From: Rhizophagus clarus
Lineage: Eukaryota > Glomeromycota > Glomeromycetes > Glomerales > Glomeraceae
Assembly (NCBI GenBank): GCA_015698045.1
Contig: BLAL01000278.1
Span: forward strand, 1,054,001 to 1,118,000
Direction of reading: 5' to 3'
Length of the DNA: 64,000 nt
Part shown: positions 44,653-55,429 of the stretch, piece by piece
Numbering within the stretch: position 1 is the first letter of the stretch
Layout: each line of letters begins with the position of its first letter
Position numbers and translations under genes: made by a program
The notes under the pieces: generated by a model
What the model saw: only the letters and a program-made list of their open reading frames with translations
What the model was told of the DNA's origin: nothing
Database searches by the model: none

Positions 44653-46113
44653 ATGGCTACACTTACTCTTCAACAAAGGTTTGATATGTTTTCTGACAGC
44701 ATTTTAAGTAATGCTATTCGTTCTTTAGAAAATGAAAGCGATAGTAAAAGTTTGGAAATACAAGCAGAAAGACTTTCTACTTTATTAACAATGTATAATC
44801 ATGTTCGACATTATTATAATGAAGAATCATTAAATTCAAAATTTGAAGAAATTAATTATGTAAAAAACAGAATTCAACAGCAAATTCAGTTTTTAAATAA
44901 TAACTCAACATTTGCAAGAAGAACTTTTGTAATAAAGAAACCAACTGGAGGGCGTCCAAAGTTTGAAGTTGATGTAGAAGCTATTAAACTCCTGCGTGAG
45001 CAAGAATTTAGTTGGAAAAAAATAGCAGAAATATTTGAAATTTCTCCATCCACTCTAGGAAATATAAGAAAGGAATATAGTATTGAAGATACTATTCAAC
45101 CATATTCAGATATTTCTAATAATGAATTAGATTTACTTATTAGACAAATAAAACATGATAATCCTTTCTATGGTGAAGTAATGATTGCAGGAGCTTTAAA
45201 ATCAAGACAAATTATAGTTCCACGTATTTGTTTACGTGAATCAATACGACGTGTTGATGCTTTTGGAATTGTTACAAGAATAAGTAATGTAATTCCAAGA
45301 CGACAATACAGAGTAGCTGGTCCTAATGCTTTGTGGCACATCGATGGTCATCACAAGTTGATCAGGTGGAAATTTGTTATACATGCTGGAATTGATGGGT
45401 TTTCAAGGATGATCACATACATTCATTGCAGTGGGAATAATAAATCTGAGACTGTTTTGCGTTATTTCTTGCAAGGTAAAAATGAATTTGGATTACCAAG
45501 TCGAGTTCGAGCTGACCATGGTGGTGAAAATGTACTGGTAAAAAGATATATGAATGAAGCTCGTGGAGAAGAGAGAAATAGTTTTATTGCTGGTCGTTCT
45601 GTACACAATCAACGAATTGAAAGATTATGGGTAGATTTGATTAAAGATGTTGTAAAAGTTTATGCAACTGTTTTTATGTATTTGGAGGACAGAAATGAGT
45701 TAAACATAGATAACAACATTTATATGTTTTGCTTACATTATGTGTTTCTTCCTCGTATAAATAAAAGTTTAAAAGAATGGAAATCAACCTGGAATAATCA
45801 TAAGATTAGTACAGAAGGACATTTATCACCAATTCAGTTATATACACAAGGTATGTTGCAGTGTGGTTATCGTGGAATGGAAGACAATAATATTAACCCA
45901 AATGAATATGGTATCGATTATAATGGGTCAGCATCTGATGACAATAATACTATAGTTTTTGTTGATGAACCAAGAAATATTTTAAATCATAATCAAAAAA
46001 TTTTACTTCAATCTTGCATTAATCCTTTAGAAGAAGATAGAGAAGGGTATGGAATTAATGTATATAATAAGACCATACAATTTGTAGCTGATATTTTAAG
46101 AAATAATCACTAA
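44653..46113 (+). CDS. Integrase-type (DD34E) transposase, 486 residues
   Basis: Single exon. Residues 1-90 are helical and polar. Residues 98-142 (GGRPKFEVDVEAIKLLREQ ... WKKIAEIFEISPSTLGNIRK) form a helix-turn-helix. The retroviral-integrase-like RNase H fold follows from about 218, with Asp231 (LWHIDGHHK), Asp288 (RVRADHGGEN) and Glu323 (HNQRIERLW): spacing D-56-D-34-E, so all three catalytic residues are present. The C-terminus (LHYVFLPRINKSLKEWKSTW NNH, quoted in two parts) is typical of an integrase-core family common in fish and invertebrate genomes. It would cut and join the 338-bp terminal repeats. The start ATG follows ATTACA with no in-frame upstream ATG. Polyadenylation-like AATAAATTG follows the stop. 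Intact. Confidence 0.88.
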   Translation: MATLTLQQRFDMFSDSILSNAIRSLENESDSKSLEIQAERLSTLLTMYNHVRHYYNEESLNSKFEEINYVKNRIQQQIQFLNNNSTFARRTFVIKKPTGGRPKFEVDVEAIKLLREQEFSWKKIAEIFEISPSTLGNIRKEYSIEDTIQPYSDISNNELDLLIRQIKHDNPFYGEVMIAGALKSRQIIVPRICLRESIRRVDAFGIVTRISNVIPRRQYRVAGPNALWHIDGHHKLIRWKFVIHAGIDGFSRMITYIHCSGNNKSETVLRYFLQGKNEFGLPSRVRADHGGENVLVKRYMNEARGEERNSFIAGRSVHNQRIERLWVDLIKDVVKVYATVFMYLEDRNELNIDNNIYMFCLHYVFLPRINKSLKEWKSTWNNHKISTEGHLSPIQLYTQGMLQCGYRGMEDNNINPNEYGIDYNGSASDDNNTIVFVDEPRNILNHNQKILLQSCINPLEEDREGYGINVYNKTIQFVADILRNNH

Positions 46114-46212
46114 TCCTTAATTATACACATTAAATTTGTTTTAAATCTTAATAAATTGTTTTATTTTCTTTTATATTTAGTAATTACTGTACAATAAATT
46201 ATTTATTATTAA

Positions 46213-46259
<47 letters not shown>

Positions 46260-48380
46260 AAAAAGCCTTTTTTCGCATTTAATATAACTAACTATTTTTT
46301 TTTTTTTACACAAAAACCAATTTATATGATGTAAATTTATCATCGCATTTATTGTCGTAATTGTTGATCATTAGTATGATCGCTACAATCGTAATGAAAT
46401 ACAATGATTCAACTGTATAACTATTAGTAATCAAAAAACAGGTTTAAGTTTTTCTTAAAAGAACTAACCTATATTAACCACAATTTTAATAGTCTAACTT
46501 AATTAGTTAGAGTGATAATTTCTTTTCATATAAAAGTCCATTTTTCCTTCAATTTATCAAAAAAATTTTTATTTCGTTGCGTAAAGATAGGTTGTATTTA
46601 ATATAATTATTATAGTTGCTCTTAAGATAGAAAATAAAAGGTTTTGAAAGAGGTGAAAATTTTTATATTTATTAAGGACATGGATATTAATTTATCGTTT
46701 ATTAGGTGAAAATAAATTATTCTAGGCGTAAAAAAGAATTTTTTTATTCTAGAAAATTGATTCCATAGATTTTTATAAACAATACTAAGCTAGTATATTC
46801 CAATATTACAATCTATCCTTCTGATAAAATTAGCGTAGATTTTATGGAGCAGATAACTGGATTAATTTTTTTTATTTTTATTTTTTATTCTATTATTTTA
46901 TAACATATTTTTTTTATTTTTGCTCATTTTTTAGGATTATTTATTATATTCCATAAACAATTCAACACCAAATAATTCAATGTGTGTAATAATTTACAAA
47001 TATTCAAATGTATTTGATTTTTCTTTATTTTTAATTTAAACACAATAATTTTGATATGATTTATTTTATTGATGAATAAATATTTTTTTTAAGATTAACT
47101 CTTGATTCAAAACGGATTTATAAAGCATACATAAATTAGTTCAATAATATGTGGTAATTTTCAGTTTCTTTTTCTTTTTATTTGATTTCTAAAATGAGAG
47201 AGGTTACTTTTATAGGTTCATGATGATAGGAAAACATTTCTCTATTGCATTTTTTTTTGGATTTTTTATATTAATTTTTTTCAATCATCATTTTATTCTT
47301 ATTTTATTTATTACTTTAGTATCTTCTTCGCTCAAAACATATTTGCATCAATGGCCTATTTTGATCTTAATAAAATCTTGGCATTCACTCAAACATACTT
47401 TAAACTTAAACTTAACAACTGTCAAAGGTGTTTAGTTTATTTATTATAAACATTTTCATGTACAAGTAAAAATTTATTATTATTTGAAACCTTTAAATCA
47501 ATAAAATAATATTTTGTCTATTCGGTACTATAAACGTTAAAAAATTGTAAGCAGAAGGTATACATAAATGATGATCTTTATTGTTATATGACACTTAGTC
47601 ACAATAGTCTTTCGTACTGTCTCATACTATCAAGAATTAATACAAACAATAATAATATATCTATAAAATTTTAATTATTAATACAATTCAATAAAACTTC
47701 CAAACTAATTCTCCAAACAATTTTCACTCAAATATCTATAAACCAACTTGTGTTTATATACAAAAAATCTGACATAACAAACATAACAAATATAACTACC
47801 ATAATGAATATGACAAATAGATGTATTCAATATGTTGATATATCCAATATATCCAATATGTACGACATTTTGACACTATCAGAATCATGTGATCAATTTA
47901 CTCATAATGGTAGTAACAAAAATTCTGAATCTGTCTATATTGTTTCATCATAATTATTCAAATTTACTCATAAATTGATACAATTTCTTACTACATCTTA
48001 TAAAACGATGACCATACCCTAGTTATAAAATAATTTATGTAAAAAGGGGTTTAGTTTCATTGTCAATTACAAAAAATACTAATCTAAAAAGAAACATTTT
48101 TTAAAAAATTTATTCTGATTTCCAATAGTTTATGTTTGGTATGAATATTTTTATTTGTTGCGTTAGTCGTCATTTACCTGTGATTTAATATAAAGATTAA
48201 ATACGTTTTTAATACATTTAATGTAACAATTTATTATACAATAATAATATTTATTCTCTCAAATAAAAAAAATTGTAAAATATTAGCAAAAGAAAACTAA
48301 AGTATTAATCGTTTATAAGTTGGAGCACTTTGTTTTTTTTTTAAAAAAAAAAAAATTTCTGGATGACCCTAAAAGTTGGG
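46114..48380. other. Transposon interior 3' of the integrase gene
   Basis: AT-rich. A T41 run lies at 46,216-46,256. A 67-codon frame at 47,750-47,953 (MFIYKKSDITNITNITTIMN...) has mixed composition and could be a third small ORF, but support is weak. Confidence 0.4.
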
Positions 48381-48718
48381 AATTTCTAAATCTGAATGAA
48401 GAAATTTTTTGGGGGGTCCGAAAATTGGTAAATTTTCGATTCTTCTAAATTGGGATGAAAAAAATTATGAATTTGAACAAATGTGGAAAGTGACTTACAT
48501 AATGATTTTTTATCATGTTATTATTCATCACATGGTAAAAAATCATCATGCGGATGATGATTTATTATTATCTGAATGATAATTTTTTACCATCATGATG
48601 GTAATTTTTTATTATCTGGATGATAATTTTTTACCATGTTATTATATGTCACATGGTAAAGAATCATCATGCGCTTAATAATTTATGATTAATCTTTTTG
48701 TAACTACGGCACCCCATA
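48381..48718 (-). repeat. Right terminal inverted repeat of the 10.3-kb transposon
   Basis: Inverted partner of 38,409-38,746, ending ..CTACGGCACCCCATA, followed by TTTTTT. It differs from the left copy at scattered positions, mostly in the inner third. Confidence 0.9.
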
Positions 48719-48954
48719 TTTTTTCAATATAAATGTAACACCATATTTATGTGGATTAATCAATACAAAACTTGTATTACTTTGTACATCAATACCTAAA
48801 TCGTACGTTTAGCGAATTTTTTAAAAACTTAAAAAAACAAAAAAATTTTTTACTTGTATGCAAGTTGGATTCCAACACCAAAAATTTCACGTTTTTTCTG
48901 CATACACGACTTATTTATTACAAATTTTGAAAGAAAAATAAAATTATTTATGTC

Positions 48955-51900
48955 CTAGATGCTTGAACTACTATTGCTGCTTCTTGACGGTGCTGACTTG
49001 CATAACGAGAGATCTAATTACATATAGTCTCTAGTTTTGGTACTTCTTCGTCTTCAATCACCCCGTCTTCTGCATTTTTCTTTAGTTGTGTAAGCATACT
49101 TTCTACAGTATGCCTTTCACTTTTATTAACATTACTCTCTAAAAAATATTCTTGTAGGAGGTTCCACACTTTCTTAGAAATACGTTTACCACCCCCTTTT
49201 CTTCCAAATTTTTGTGCAAATTTCAGTATCCATTCACAGGCCAATGGCCAAAACAAAAATTGTGAGCTAAAAATATAAAAGGCGGATGTAAGTTATTATA
49301 CTGGATAACTATTTAGTTTTCAAATTGTATACCTTGGGTCTAACGTTACTTTATTTCTGTCTCTAATCAAATTTTGCCTTTATCCGAGTAGAAATCATGA
49401 CTTGATAAATAATTCGTATTATCTAAAACTGATGAATAGTAAAATATTACATAATGCTGCAAGGTATCAACGTGAAAATCACATTTATATTCCTGGTATT
49501 TTCGACAAGGTATCTTTGGCCAACGCTATTTCTAACTCCTTTACCAAATCGCTTTTATTTGTATCTATATCCTTCAGAATACCACGAGCTTCCAGTTGTT
49601 TTTTTACATGGTTTTTTTTTAGTTTCTTTACCTGAATTCCTATATTTACATGTTGAATCAGTTGTTTCATCTGAATCAAATAATTCTAATAATTCTAATT
49701 AGACCAATTAACGTCTATAACACCTGTATCATTTGGCAACAGAACTATCCAAAAATTCTCAGGTATTGTGGGTATGATACACTAGGATTTGGTTTCTCAA
49801 TTGTTTTTGATTGTAGTTTTTCCAAATCTTTTGGAGAAAAACTCGTTCAAGTGCCAAGATTTGCAATATCTCTTGCTTGAATATAATCAGAATACTCTCC
49901 AACAATTGGCCATGACCACTCAAACCAATTGGAAATACCAGGTAACTTTGTTTCTTCCTTTTCCAGATTCTGTTGAAAAGGCATTTTGGGAATTTGCAAC
50001 TAAACAATAATTTATTAGTATAATTTCCAATTTACAACCTTTTTTTCTATCAGATTCCAGATGAGATACTGACATTCCACAAATTCCAGATATTGCATTT
50101 TCAATGTCTTTTCTGATAGAATGTGCAATCTATTTCAAACATAAAGTAAGCCAATATCATCTAATTCAAAGAACAGATTTGAACAGACCTGAGCATAATG
50201 GCTGTCAATTGTTGTTTTAACCTCTCCAGACTCAAGAAATATCCATTTTTTTGGCCAAATGCCATACCAGTCTGGCCAATGTCTCAAAATCAGTATCAAA
50301 TCAGCATTATGATAATGACCTCCATTATCAGAAATAATTGTTATCCATTCTGGTTTCTTTTTTATAGATTCAATAACAGCATAAAGACTGGAAGCGATAA
50401 ACCAAGCATTTTGATGAGGGTCATTAGACCAATGATCATATGGTTGGATGTCAAGTTCAAAAGAATCTTCTTTGCGAGTATATACCAATACTGAATGGAA
50501 TGTCCATCCTTTTTTCCCAAAGAACTGCTTTTTTGTCTCTCATGCACTTTTAGGTAATACCTTCATTTTATAATCCACAACAATAGGTGCTCTTTTTTCA
50601 TCTAATTCTAACAAATTTGCATTGAATTGTGTATTTAGGTATACTTTTCTCATTTGATGAGCAAGATAGTATAAGAGATGCTCTTGATATTCATCTAGTT
50701 TGGTATGCAATGTAGTTGGAATATCATTTTTTAGTTGGTAAAAAATTGCAAATAATTGTTCACATCCAACACATTCATGACTATGTGATTCTGTGTAAAC
50801 ACCAAAGGCATATGGAAGACAGTGACTAATACATTCATTATGGACAACAGTTCTATTTGCAGCAATTTCAAATTCTTGTTCATAGGATTTTTTAAGATAT
50901 CGGTGTAAATGCTCAAGTTTATTGATGTAATCCTTCTAAATTATTATTTGTAAAATAATTAAAATAAATAAACAAACTTCATAATATATTATAAATAAAA
51001 CAATTTGCAATTAAAAAATTTTACCTGAAGATTATTGTCTTGAATGTTTTTTTTAATAAAATGTTTCATTTCTGCAAAAATTTCATATCCATAATGACTG
51101 CAAATTGAACAAAGCCCACCAAGATTCTCTTGGTAAATATATTGTTTTTCTCGTAAGAATATCATGAAAGATGTTCTTTTAATACTATCTGGAAACTGGC
51201 AGCTGAATTTTTCCCACAAACATTCTTTTGTACATTTGAGATATTTTACCGGAAGTCCAGTTTTAGTTTCTGTTTTATAGCTACTCATTACCACATTGTT
51301 TTTGTCATCCAAAAATTGTTGCACCCAATCTAGTTTTTCACGTGGAATTGTTGTTCATATAAAAATAGGTTTCTCAATATGTTCAGCACCTGGATCATGG
51401 AGTCTTGCATATTTGTATGTTTCATTGATCGTATCTGATGAAAAAATCTAATAAAAAAAAATTTGAATTGAATACTATTTATTGTAAATTTTATTTTTTC
51501 CCAAATGTATAAATAAAAATTTTACTAACATTCAAATTCTTTTTGATTTCACAATATGAAAACTGATCTGCAACAATGGATAAAATATGTCTCTTTCCAT
51601 CTTGACTCTTTTATTTGCATTCAATGATTCCTGAATACAATTCCATAAAATTTCAGCCTGATCACTTGATGCAGGATGAAGAAAACCAAGATCACATAAA
51701 ATTCGTAATATTTCACAATCTTTATTTGAATTTACCGATCTTGAACTGCAAATATAAATTCAAATTAGATGAATAGATATATTTTTGTATTATTACTTAG
51801 TGTTAACATATTCATTTTTTACCTCACATTGATTTTTATTATATGGTGTAATTTCTACACAACCCATATGCCTAAGCATTGATTTCCAAGCACTAAATTC

Positions 51901-52017
51901 GCGTGAACTTATTTGATATTCAGATCCATATAGTTACATCAAAGAAGTTCGCAATTCAATTATTTCACTCTGTTGATTTTTCCAATTTTCAATAAACTCC
52001 ATCCAATTGATACCAGA
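48955..52017 (-). pseudogene. DDE-type transposase-like ORF, C-terminal two thirds
   Basis: Minus strand, continuing from the piece at 58,009-58,800 across an inserted element. Pieces in order: SGINWMEFIENWKNQQSEII (52,017 on), SREFSAWKSMLRHMGCVEIT, CQFPDSIKRTSFMIFLREKQ (51,200), YINKLEHLHRYLKKSYEQEF, HECISHCLPYAFGVYTESHS (50,800), PIVVDYKMKVLPKS (50,560; first acidic residue), FFGKKGWTFHSVLVYTRKED, WITIISDNGGHYHNADLIL (50,330; second Asp), WIFLESGEVKTTIDSHYAQV (50,230; Glu), a SAP-like KKQLEARGILKDIDTNKSDL (49,600), and WNLLQEYFLESNVNKSERHT with EEVPKLETI at the end (49,160-49,020). The D / DNG / E order suggests a DDE nuclease. I recall the family as repeated in Rhizophagus. Stops and frame changes indicate decay. 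Confidence 0.55.
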
Positions 52018-52256
52018 CCCTATAAGAAATCTGTATACAGAAAGGATACGTTTTATAAACGTTTGATATACATTTTTACCGATTCCGTATAATAATTCCG
52101 TATATTTAATATGTAATTCATTTTTGAAAGTTTTTTAAAAAATTGGTGCATATGGAATGTATGCGGAAAAATTAATATATATGGAATGTATATGGAATTT
52201 TTGAACTTGTTTTTTTTAAATAATGATTTTATCAATTTTATCGTCATAAGACATAA

Positions 52257-52330
52257 CACGTGATCACGTGATTTTTGTTATGATACGTTTTTTGTTTATA
52301 TAAACCCAGCTTTGATCTTCCACCCTGTCT
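52257..52330 (+). promoter_or_regulatory. Promoter-like block near the element's left end
   Basis: CACGTGATCACGTGAT (52,257-52,272; two overlapping E-box-type palindromes), a TATATAAA box at 52,297-52,304, then the pyrimidine-rich CTTCCACCCTGTCTTACTG leader. Spacing is right for RNA polymerase II initiation near 52,325-52,340. Inferred from motifs only. Confidence 0.5.
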
Positions 52331-52619
52331 TACTGTCTTCCTCTCCCTGATTTTTTATTTCGCTATTTTTTTTTTTTTTTAAAAAAAAAAAACTCTTTTT
52401 TTCTTTTTTAAAAAAAAAAAACTCTTTTTTTCTTTTATTTGTTGCCCCTCTTTTTTATTCTTACTTGCTACTCTTCTTTTAAAAACTTCTTTTCCTTTAT
52501 TTTTCTAACTTTGTTACCCTCTTTAAAAAAAAAAAAAAATTTTTTTTTGGTTTTATTCTTTTATTCCCATTCATTACCCTCTCTTCTTTTTTTTAAAAAA
52601 AATTATTTTTGCCCATTTT

Positions 52620-53230
52620 TTTACTGAATTATTTATTTCTGGATGTTCTCCTCTGGCAGCATAGGTTAGAGGTTAAAGATGGACTAATCGCGACTACTAA
52701 CACGAAGTTTGTCAGGACTGGGGAATAAAAAGCCTTATTTAGTGCAGGTATTTCCTGAGTCTCTAATTTAAAAAGAGAGGTTCCTATAAGCCGGGTTATG
52801 TAAGTTACCTTCTGCATTATTTTTCTAACTTTGTCAGCCCCTTAAAAATCTTTTTTTATGTCCTTCCCTAACTTTGTTATTCCTTTTTCAAAAAAAAAAA
52901 AAAAAAATTTATTTTACTTTTTTACTTCCACCTCACTATCCTTTCTTTTTTATTTATTTTTATTCTTTATTTTGTAGATCAGATTTTTTTTTTGGCTGCT
53001 TGGTTCCTTTTTTCTTATTGCGGGTCAATTTTGAAGTACTTTTTTTTTGTAAGTCAGGTAGGAACCGGATGTTTGGAGACTTGGATGATTGCAGGTACTA
53101 TATAGGCAGAGCTTATATTTCTTTTTTTTTTGCTTTTAGGTTGTCTGACTCCTGATGATTTGGACGAATCCAGAATTATAGGCACAATAGGGAAGCATTG
53201 GTCTAATTGAGTTAAAGAAACGTACTAGTG
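52620..53230 (+). other. Exon-like segments downstream of the promoter-like block
   Basis: GC-richer segments (about 52,630-52,805; 52,980-53,095; 53,145-53,215) are separated by T-rich spacers with GTAAGT-like starts (52,799; 53,050) and TTTTAG/TTGTAG-like ends (52,977; 53,140). The motif GGAGACTTGGATGATTGCAG (53,075) recalls GGACTTGGATGACTGG at about 61,995 (minus). No ORF spans them. It may be a spliced non-coding or fragmented transcript. Confidence 0.35.
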
Positions 53231-53299
53231 TCTTTTTTCATTTATTTTGAAGGAATAGGTTATTTCTTTGGACTAAGTGCTCCTGGACACAGGTCAAAT

Positions 53300-53665
53300 A
53301 AAAAAAAATTGCCAAAAATCGGCAGTCCGATTTTTGTCTGATTTTTGGATATTTTTGTCCGATTTGTTGCAAATTTTTGCCAATTTTTTGGCGCGAAAAG
53401 GTAACAAACGGCATTGCCGATTTGTCACAAAAAATCGGCATTCCGATTTTTAAATAGTGCATGCAAATCGGCACTCCGATTTTTAAATAGTGCATGCAAA
53501 TCGGCACTTTGATTTTTAAATAGTGCATGCAAATCGGCTCTGATTTTTAATAGTGCATGCAAATCGGCATTCCGATTTTTAAATAGTGCATGCAAATCGG
53601 CACTCCGATTTTTAAATGGTGCATGCAAATCGGCACTCCGATTTTAAATAGTGCATGCAAATTCA
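53300..53665. repeat. AATCGGCA hairpin minisatellite, left
   Basis: Seven units of about 31-33 bp: ATAGTGCATGCAAATCGGCA then CTCCGATTTTTAA. Each unit can form AAATCGG/CCGATTT. Near 33-bp periodicity keeps two minus-strand frames open (HALFKNRSADL repeats), which I regard as a by-product. Confidence 0.75.
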
Positions 53666-53859
53666 ACCAATTTATTTTCTTTATATTTATGAAGTACGAT
53701 ACATGCAAAAATTTATTTTTTCTCAAAAAATTTTATTCAAAGTAGTTTAATTTAAAAATTTACATGTTTTATTAATAAGAATTTATTTTAATAGGAAATT
53801 AATCTAAAAAAAAGTAATCTATAATGAAAGTAAAAAAATGAATCAAAGTAAAGAAATGT

Positions 53860-55345
53860 GTTAAAAAATAAGAATAACAATAAAGAAAAAAAGTGAAATA
53901 AAAGAAATGGAGGGAAATGAAAAGAAGTAAGGGGAAACAAAAAAAAATGAAAAGAATACAAAGGTAAAGAAAATGAAAGGAATGAAGAAGGAAATGTAAG
54001 AAAAAAGGATAGTGTAATATAAAAAAAAAACAAAAAGAATAGTAGGAAAACATAAAGAAACGAAAAGAGAGAAGGGAGATATAAAGGAGCGAAAAAAAAG
54101 GAGGGGGAAACGTAAAGGAACAAAAAGAAAGGAAGGAAATGTAGAAGAACAAAAAAAAAAAGGAGAAAATGCAAAGGAACAAAACGAAAAGAAGGAAACA
54201 TAAAGTGATGAAACAAAAAGGAGAGTGAAACGTAATAGAACGAAAAAAATGGAAGGCAAAACGTAAAAAAAGAAAAAATAGAGGAAACATGAAGAAATGA
54301 AAGAGAAATGTGAATATACAAAAGAATTGAAGGGGAGATGAAAAGAATGAAGAGAAGTGAAAAGAAACAAAAAGAAACAAAAGAGACAAAATAAACTGAA
54401 AGGTGGGTGAAAAGAAAAGAATGAAGGGGGAAGTGAAAATAAACAAAATAAATAGTAGGAAAACATAAAGAAACGAAGGGAAATGTAAAGGAACGAAAAG
54501 AAAGAAGGGGAAACGTAAAGGAATGAAGGGAAACGTAAAGGAACAAAAAGAAAGGAAAGAAATGTAAAAGAACAAAAAAAAAAGGAGGAAATGCAAAGGA
54601 ACAAAACGAAAAGAAGGGGAAACATAAAGTGATGAAACAAAAAGGAGTGAAACGTAATAGAACGAAAAAAATGGAAGGCAAAACGTAAAAAAAGAAAAAT
54701 AGAGGAAACATGAAGAAATGAAAGAGAAATGTGAATATACAAAAGAATTGAAGGGGAGATGAAAAGAATGAAGAGAAGTGAAAAGAAACAAAAGGAAACA
54801 AAAGAAACAAAGTAAACTGAAAGGTGGGTGAAAAGAAAAGAATGGAGGGAGAAGTGAAAATAAACGAAAAGAATAGTAGGAAAACATAAAGAAACGGAAA
54901 GAAAAGAAGGGAAACGTAAAGGGACAAAAAGAAAGAAGGGGGAAATGTAAAGGAACAAAAAGAAAGGAAAGAAATGTAAAAGAACAAAAAAAAGAGGAAA
55001 TGAAACGAAAAGGGAAAGGAACGAAATGAAAAGAAGGGGGAAGCGTAAAGGGTGAAATGAAAGGAGGGAAAATATAAAAAATAAAATGAAAAGAGGAGGA
55101 ACGTAAAGAGACGAATGAAAAGGAGATAAAACGTAAAGGAATAAAGCAAAAATGAGGGCAAATGTAAAGTGATGAAATGAAAAGGAGGGTTAAACGTAAT
55201 AGTCGAAAAAAAAATAGAAGGAAAAACGTAAAAATAAAGAAAAAAAAGAGGAAGAAATGAAAGAGAAATGTGAATATACAAAAATAATTGAAGGGAAACG
55301 AAAAGAATGGAAAACAAACGAAAAGAAACACAGGGGATAAAAGAA
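53860..55345. repeat. 1.5-kb polypurine tract with three ~415-bp higher-order copies
   Basis: The plus strand is almost entirely A and G. The landmark AGTAGGAAAACATAAAGAAA recurs at 54,041, 54,454 and 54,875, and a block with ATGTGAATATACAAAAGAAT recurs with the same spacing, so the tract is built of about 415-bp copies plus a diverged fourth part. Two minus-strand frames of about 510 codons overlap here; both are Phe/Ser/Leu-only and reflect the lack of stop codons in pyrimidine DNA. Confidence 0.85.
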
Positions 55346-55429
55346 AAAATGAAAGAAAAGTTAGTAAATAACGAAATGTAATCGATTATAAAAAAAATAA
55401 AATGAAATAAAAAGAAACATACTTGTAAA

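Larger units (their letters stand above)
38409..48718. mobile_element. 10.3-kb DNA transposon with HECT and integrase genes
   Basis: Near-identical inverted ends of about 338 bp (38,409-38,746 and 48,381-48,718), starting TATGG(C/G)(C/G)TGCCGTAG. TTTTTT immediately flanks both sides (38,403-38,408; 48,719-48,724), which fits a 6-bp target duplication but is weak evidence in T-rich DNA. Inside are two divergent, apparently complete genes: an integrase-type transposase on plus and a HECT-domain protein on minus. No polymerase, capsid, reverse transcriptase or protease is seen, so it is neither a Polinton nor an LTR element. The integrase type, terminal inverted repeats and 6-bp duplication suggest the IS3EU or a Ginger-like class of eukaryotic DNA transposons. 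The ends and both genes look whole, so it may be recently active. Confidence 0.85.

Noticed and set aside
38409-48718. Polinton or LTR-type element, because of the integrase
   Set aside because: No polymerase B, packaging ATPase, capsid, protease, reverse transcriptase or long direct repeats were seen. Two non-viral-type genes between inverted ends fit a plain DNA transposon.
52640-52830. tRNA-like segment (GGTTAGAGGTTAAAGATGG)
   Set aside because: I could not fold a cloverleaf with an acceptor stem and a GTTCRA-type T-loop.
53238-53628. Minus frames with HALFKNRSADL or HYLKIGVPICM repeats
   Set aside because: A near-33-bp hairpin minisatellite keeps two frames open together; there is no sign of a start, promoter or selection for one frame.
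53788-55331. Two overlapping minus-strand frames of 509 and 510 codons plus a 365-codon frame
   Set aside because: They consist almost only of Phe, Ser, Leu and Pro in a pure pyrimidine strand, where stop codons cannot occur. Several frames are open at once over a tandem repeat.
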